In this document: in pieces, positions 6,549-9,522 of the stretch
Layout of the letters: every line of letters begins with the position of its first letter
Position numbering within the stretch: position 1 is the stretch's first letter
From: an uncultured Paenibacillaceae bacterium
GTDB lineage: Bacteria; Bacillota; Bacilli; Paenibacillales; CALAME01
DNA length: 9,522 bases
NCBI GenBank assembly: GCA_937983035.1
Contig: CALKAN010000023.1
Span: 1-9,522, forward strand
Direction: 5' to 3'
The notes under the pieces: generated by a model
The model's database searches: none
The model's input: the letters and a program-made list of their open reading frames with translations, nothing else
Told to the model about the DNA's origin: nothing
Position numbers and translations under genes: made by a program

Positions 6549-7741
6549 TCGTGTTTCACTTTTCCGTACTTTCCTCCCCCGCCGGAGCTCAGCGCCAATG
6601 TTCCATTGCGAGCCTGTTCGATGTAATCGGCAATCTTCTCCCCCGTCACTTCAGCTAAATCTTGCCGAGAAACATTGTGCAATATGTTCATTTCGGTGCT
6701 GAAATGATCGAGCAGCTTTTCCATCGTTTTTTTTCCTAATCCGGGAATAAATTCAAGCGGCACTTGGTAATGATAAGGCGGACGATGGGAAGGTGATTCC
6801 GAATGCTGCAAATCCGCGATTTCTTCGATTCGGTCCATGACCCCTTTCACAAACTTCGTCCCGCTGCAATGCGGACAGCTGAAATCTGGGTCAGCTTCTG
6901 CTTGCCATCTTTCACGCTCCAACACTCGTTCACATGTCAGGCAATACGTTCGATGATATTTGCCCAGCCGCGGGTTTAATCCGTAATTAACCGCCACGCA
7001 TCTGCCTTCTTGCCGCCGCATCGCTTTTTTAAATTCATCAAAATTCGGAGCTCTCATGCGAATTTTATTGTACTCCCTGCCAATTTTGGCCAATGAATGA
7101 GCATCAGAATTGGATAAGAAGGTCATTGCATTCAATTCGGACAGATGGTCAGCCATCTCAGTATCTGCGCTGAGCCCAAGTTCCACCGCATGCAAATATT
7201 CCAAATCAAAAAAAGGCGCCATGCTGGAAGCAGCCGCTCCGTAAATGCTCTTATACGGCGTAAAAATGTGCGCCGGAATCAACAGTCCGTCATGTTCCAG
7301 CACCTTTTCCTGCAGTTCTTTAGCCGAAGCGTACAAACGCTGGGAACTCAAGTGCACATTGGTCATGCGTGTTGACAGCCAACTGCTCAGCCGCCTCATC
7401 TGATCGACATCAGGCACAAACGCAAGCAAATGAATCGGACCGCTCATCCCTTCATCCTTCACTTCAATCTCGCTTCCGAGAAAGATCGTTGTGCGCTGAT
7501 AAGCGAGCCCGCCGCCTTCTAATTCAATCATTTCGCCCTTCAGCAAATATTGTTCAATATCATCCAGCACTCCCGGCGAATGGCAATCGATGATGCCGAC
7601 AATATCCATCCCTTTGCGCTCGGAAGCTTCCATCGCAATGTTATAAAACGTTAAATCACGGCTTCCGCTGATTTTCACCGACGCCCCTTTTTCCGTTCTC
7701 CCAATATGAATATGAAGATCTGCGAAATATTCATTCAGCAT
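6542..7741 (-). CDS. yqxK: Endonuclease Q-like PHP-domain protein (YqxK)
   Basis: Related to endonuclease Q, which nicks DNA 5' of deaminated bases (uracil, hypoxanthine) or abasic sites; the bacterial enzyme has been characterised from Bacillus pumilus. The 399 residues have three parts. The PHP metal domain occupies about 1-250, with DLHIH (8-12), IDCHSPG (51-57), SEIEV (90-94), IHLLAF (103-108), PAHIFTP (156-162) and NSDAHS (211-216). A Cys4 zinc site follows (Cys267, Cys270, Cys289, Cys292). A helix-hairpin-helix DNA-binding region lies at about 330-378 (FIPGLGKKTMEKLL). All expected metal ligands are seen. The ATG at 7741 has AAGGGG 10 bases upstream. It lies just before spoIIM and divergent from mciZ, as in B. 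subtilis. Activity is inferred from the family. Confidence 0.9.
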   Translation of the reverse strand: MLNEYFADLHIHIGRTEKGASVKISGSRDLTFYNIAMEASERKGMDIVGIIDCHSPGVLDDIEQYLLKGEMIELEGGGLAYQRTTIFLGSEIEVKDEGMSGPIHLLAFVPDVDQMRRLSSWLSTRMTNVHLSSQRLYASAKELQEKVLEHDGLLIPAHIFTPYKSIYGAAASSMAPFFDLEYLHAVELGLSADTEMADHLSELNAMTFLSNSDAHSLAKIGREYNKIRMRAPNFDEFKKAMRRQEGRCVAVNYGLNPRLGKYHRTYCLTCERVLERERWQAEADPDFSCPHCSGTKFVKGVMDRIEEIADLQHSESPSHRPPYHYQVPLEFIPGLGKKTMEKLLDHFSTEMNILHNVSRQDLAEVTGEKIADYIEQARNGTLALSSGGGGKYGKVKHDS

Positions 7742-7793
7742 GTTTCAATTTCCCCTTCTGCCATGAGATCGCCTGACGGCGATGCATAAAAAG

Positions 7794-7823
7794 TGCATAA
7801 CTTGTCCATCCTCGTCATAACTT
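7794..7823 (+). promoter_or_regulatory. Candidate sigma-E promoter of mciZ
   Basis: TGCATAAC (7794-7801), 14 bases, then CATAACTT (7816-7823): the same geometry as at spoIIM. The 10-mer CATAACTTGT is repeated exactly at 7796 and 7816. The predicted start is about 40 bases before the mciZ ATG. mciZ is sigma-E-controlled in B. subtilis. Individual matches to consensus are modest, about half. Confidence 0.45.
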
Positions 7824-7871
7824 GTAACAGTCTCTATTTTAACATATCGCAAAAAAGAGAGGGATCTTTCG

Positions 7872-8087
7872 ATGAAAAGCTATTATTTGCCGGACCGGCT
7901 GCAGCTTGTCGGGAAAGCATGGGAAATTCGTTATATGACGCGGAAATGGTTAACACAGGCAAGCCCAGACGTCAAACTTGCTGATTTTCTGAAAGCTCGG
8001 TCCAAATGTTTTCCGCTGCCTGAGCCGCCGTGCATACCGAAAGAAAAAAATACGGATCCTCGCGTACTGTTCTTCCCATCGTCGTAA
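7872..8087 (+). CDS. mciZ: Mother-cell inhibitor of FtsZ (MciZ-like), with C-terminal extension
   Basis: In B. subtilis MciZ is a 40-residue peptide made in the mother cell during sporulation; it binds FtsZ and stops further Z-ring assembly. This 71-residue product begins MKSYYLPDRLQ and carries LVGKAWEIR at 12-20, identical in sequence and position to the B. subtilis core, including Arg20, which is important for FtsZ contact. The ATG at 7872 has AGAGGG 8 bases upstream. It is the only clear plus-strand gene and lies upstream of yqxK, also its neighbour in B. subtilis. The family-like part ends near residue 43. The last 38 codons run antisense to the 3' end of the DUF3866 gene (116-base overlap), and I cannot tell whether this extension is functional. 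Confidence 0.85.
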   Translation: MKSYYLPDRLQLVGKAWEIRYMTRKWLTQASPDVKLADFLKARSKCFPLPEPPCIPKEKNTDPRVLFFPSS

Positions 8088-9186
8088 TCGGGATCGGATA
8101 GGCGTCGAACAAGTCAGCTATTTCCTGCAGATCAACTCCGCTTGCAAAGCGAACGTCATGCTTTGCAAACACGGAAGCCGCTTGCAGCTGCTGACGCAAT
8201 AGTTGAATATATTTGTCTGGAATTTGGGCAGGAAACGGCACGATGGCAGGCCTTAGCGCAGTCAAGCTTAAATGCGTCAATGTATGATGGCTGATTCCGT
8301 AATGCCGTTTTCTTTCATCAGCAAAACTTACGCGCGGCATGATGATCGGTGTTCCTTGCAAGATCGCTGCTGCGTTAATGATTTCTCCCACTTCCATCGC
8401 TGAATGGCCTAATACGGTTCCTGTTCCGGCGATGCCCGGTCCCATGGCAGCGATGATAATATCCGCCTTTAGAATATGTTTGGCTGCGAGGAGCGCAGTA
8501 AATTTGTTGACCGCTTCAAGATCGCCGCCATAAGCTTGTCCGTATGTCACTGTTCCCGTCACAATGCCCAATTGTTGCTGCAAAACGCGGACATGCCGGC
8601 TCCAAGCAAGAGGCAAGGCTCCCCCGTCAGACATGATGTAAGCGATTCGGGGCAATTTTTTTCTCACCCCGTCATCACCTTCAATTGACTTGTGCCGGTG
8701 AAGCCACAATGCCGCTGCCGGCAGCATGCTGTGCAGTTCTCCGATCAATACGGGTGCGCGTTCTAAATGACAGTCTTTGTCAAACACATCTTGGAAACCG
8801 CTCTCTTCCTCTTCCGCTGCCAGCACTCTTCTTTGCAATGACGTATACTTTAATTTCATAATATGCCCTTTTTCGTATTGAAATCGCTGCGCATGTTCAT
8901 GAAGCCGATCGGCAGATTCAGATAAATTCGCATGTACAAAGTGCACTCCGCCGGAGCCGAGATTCAAATGAACCGCTGTTGTGTTTAGCAGCAGGACATC
9001 TCCCGTGCGCACAGGCGGCATTGTGTCCGCATCATGCACCGCCCGGGCATTCGAGCCGTCTCTGAGCTTGACAATCAGTTCCTGCATTCGTTCATTTTCG
9101 CTGATAATCTCGACCGCTTCGCCTATCTCCCACCGGATCAAACGATTCCCTACTTTCTTCTTGTATATTGTGCAGCCTCCGTTCAT
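7972..9186 (-). CDS. DUF3866 family protein, function unknown
   Basis: A 404-residue protein of the uncharacterised DUF3866 family. Conserved-looking blocks are the LLLNTTAVHLNLGSGGVHFV region (66-84), IMSDGGALPLAWSRHV (184-199), TVTYGQAYGGDLEAVNK (212-228), the glycine-rich MGPGIAGTGTVLGHSAMEVGE (248-268) and HYGISHHTLTHLSL (295-308). No signal peptide or membrane helix is evident, so it is probably cytoplasmic. The ATG at 9186 has no good ribosome site. The family core seems to begin near residue 17 (IRWEIGEAV), so the TTG at 9141, preceded by GTAGGG at a spacing of about 6, is a serious alternative giving 389 residues. Its 3' end overlaps mciZ on the other strand. A sigma-E-like promoter lies about 120 bases upstream. 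I know of no assigned biochemical role. Confidence 0.85.
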   Translation of the reverse strand: MNGGCTIYKKKVGNRLIRWEIGEAVEIISENERMQELIVKLRDGSNARAVHDADTMPPVRTGDVLLLNTTAVHLNLGSGGVHFVHANLSESADRLHEHAQRFQYEKGHIMKLKYTSLQRRVLAAEEEESGFQDVFDKDCHLERAPVLIGELHSMLPAAALWLHRHKSIEGDDGVRKKLPRIAYIMSDGGALPLAWSRHVRVLQQQLGIVTGTVTYGQAYGGDLEAVNKFTALLAAKHILKADIIIAAMGPGIAGTGTVLGHSAMEVGEIINAAAILQGTPIIMPRVSFADERKRHYGISHHTLTHLSLTALRPAIVPFPAQIPDKYIQLLRQQLQAASVFAKHDVRFASGVDLQEIADLFDAYPIPITTMGRTVREDPYFFLSVCTAAQAAENIWTELSENQQV

Positions 9187-9465
9187 CCGTTTTGTTTCGT
9201 TCGTTTCATTGTTTCATCGTGAGGCGCTTTCGCTTTCTTACAGGCCGCACCTTGCTTCCTTGCCCGTTTTTGCTTCTTCACTGCATGTTTGCTGATCTGA
9301 CTGCATTTAAGGTATGTGCGGATTGCAAAAAGTATGCATGACAAAGGGACACCATCTCGATCCCTTTGAACGCTTCGCTCAGGCTGCATCCAGCCGGCTT
9401 CCAGATCGCATGATGTCCCTTGTTTAAATTTGCAGCACCCTCCGCCGCCGTTTGCTTTGCAGCAT
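9187..9465. other. Stretch without a convincing gene upstream of DUF3866
   Basis: Three minus-strand frames compete and none is clearly coding. One is open to 9183 and reads as a Cys-rich then Lys-rich peptide. Another, open from 9502 to 9278, is Ala-rich (AAIVNAAKQTAAEGAANLNKG) but has no start except an ATG at 9355. That ATG has AAAGGG 6 bases upstream and would give a 25-residue peptide. Its TGA overlaps a GTG (9281) of a 32-residue basic peptide whose TGA overlaps the DUF3866 ATG. The stretch may be a decayed gene, a leader region with tiny ORFs, or plain spacer. It contains a sigma-E-like promoter (9309-9338) and a hairpin (9342-9368). Confidence 0.35.
9309..9338 (-). promoter_or_regulatory. 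Candidate sigma-E promoter upstream of DUF3866
   Basis: On the minus strand TGCATACT (9331-9338), 14 bases, then CATACCTT (9309-9316), a 6 of 8 match to the sigma-E -10. The geometry is identical to the spoIIM candidate. The predicted start lies about 115 bases before the DUF3866 ATG, which is a long leader. Confidence 0.4.
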
Positions 9466-9522
9466 TTACGATTGCAGCAATTTGGGCTTGGCTGCAGACT
9501 GTTCAATGATCGCGATGACGAG
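9466..9522 (-). CDS. C-terminal tail of a gene entering from the right edge
   Basis: The minus-strand frame from the window edge reads LVIAIIEQSAAKPKLLQS and then a TAA at 9466. A hydrophobic helix-like stretch followed by a short polar tail is typical of a real C terminus, but 18 residues are too few for a family call. In B. subtilis nudF (ADP-ribose pyrophosphatase) lies next to mciZ, and Nudix proteins often end with a similar helix, so nudF is a guess from position only. Confidence 0.35.
   Translation of the reverse strand, partial: LVIAIIEQSAAKPKLLQS

Noticed and set aside
7768..7783. Hairpin ATCGCC-TGAC-GGCGAT before yqxK as terminator or riboswitch
   Set aside because: The stem is only 6 bp, no T-run follows on either strand, and there is no wider conserved fold. 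It is probably chance.
9183..9506. A 107-codon Cys-rich minus-strand ORF (CC-NRK-CC...GGGG-CC) ending in ATGA overlap with DUF3866
   Set aside because: The CC pairs come from repeated TGCTGCAA, read as Ala-Ala in the neighbouring frame. It would start at TTG inside the tail of the entering gene, has no ribosome site, and shows no coherent domain.

Overview
The window is a stretch of a Bacillales chromosome (endospore-forming Firmicutes). The evidence is a conserved gene order known from Bacillus subtilis (mciZ, yqxK, spoIIM, fur, yqzK, xerD/ripX, drm/deoB, punA), the sporulation genes spoIIM and mciZ, and purine-rich Shine-Dalgarno sites. I cannot place it to genus. All clear genes except mciZ lie on the minus strand, so the biological order runs from high to low coordinates. 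There are no rRNA, tRNA, CRISPR or insertion-sequence features that I can see.

Right end (about 9190-9522): a gene tail enters from the edge and stops at 9466. About 280 bases follow with no convincing gene, only competing very short frames. Next is a DUF3866 protein (7972-9186). On the opposite strand, tail-to-tail and overlapping it, lies a small gene that I identify as mciZ, the sporulation-time inhibitor of FtsZ. Then come yqxK (an endonuclease Q-like PHP-domain nuclease), spoIIM (mother-cell engulfment protein) and fur (iron-responsive repressor). fur has a clear sigma-A promoter, with a perfect PerR-box palindrome over its -10, and its own terminator.

Middle (3176-5174): a short-chain dehydrogenase and alanine dehydrogenase (ald) form a probable two-gene operon between fur and yqzK, where B. 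subtilis has nothing. A 31-bp tandem duplication covers the dehydrogenase stop codon.

Left part: yqzK (DUF4227 membrane protein), xerD (chromosome-dimer recombinase), deoB and punA (nucleoside salvage); punA runs off the left edge.

The main pattern beyond the genes is a shared promoter architecture. Four gene starts (yqzK, spoIIM, mciZ, DUF3866) are preceded by two CATA boxes exactly 20 bp apart, the layout of sporulation sigma-E promoters. spoIIM and mciZ are known sigma-E genes in B. subtilis. This suggests that the DUF3866 gene and yqzK (perhaps with xerD) also belong to the mother-cell programme in this organism.
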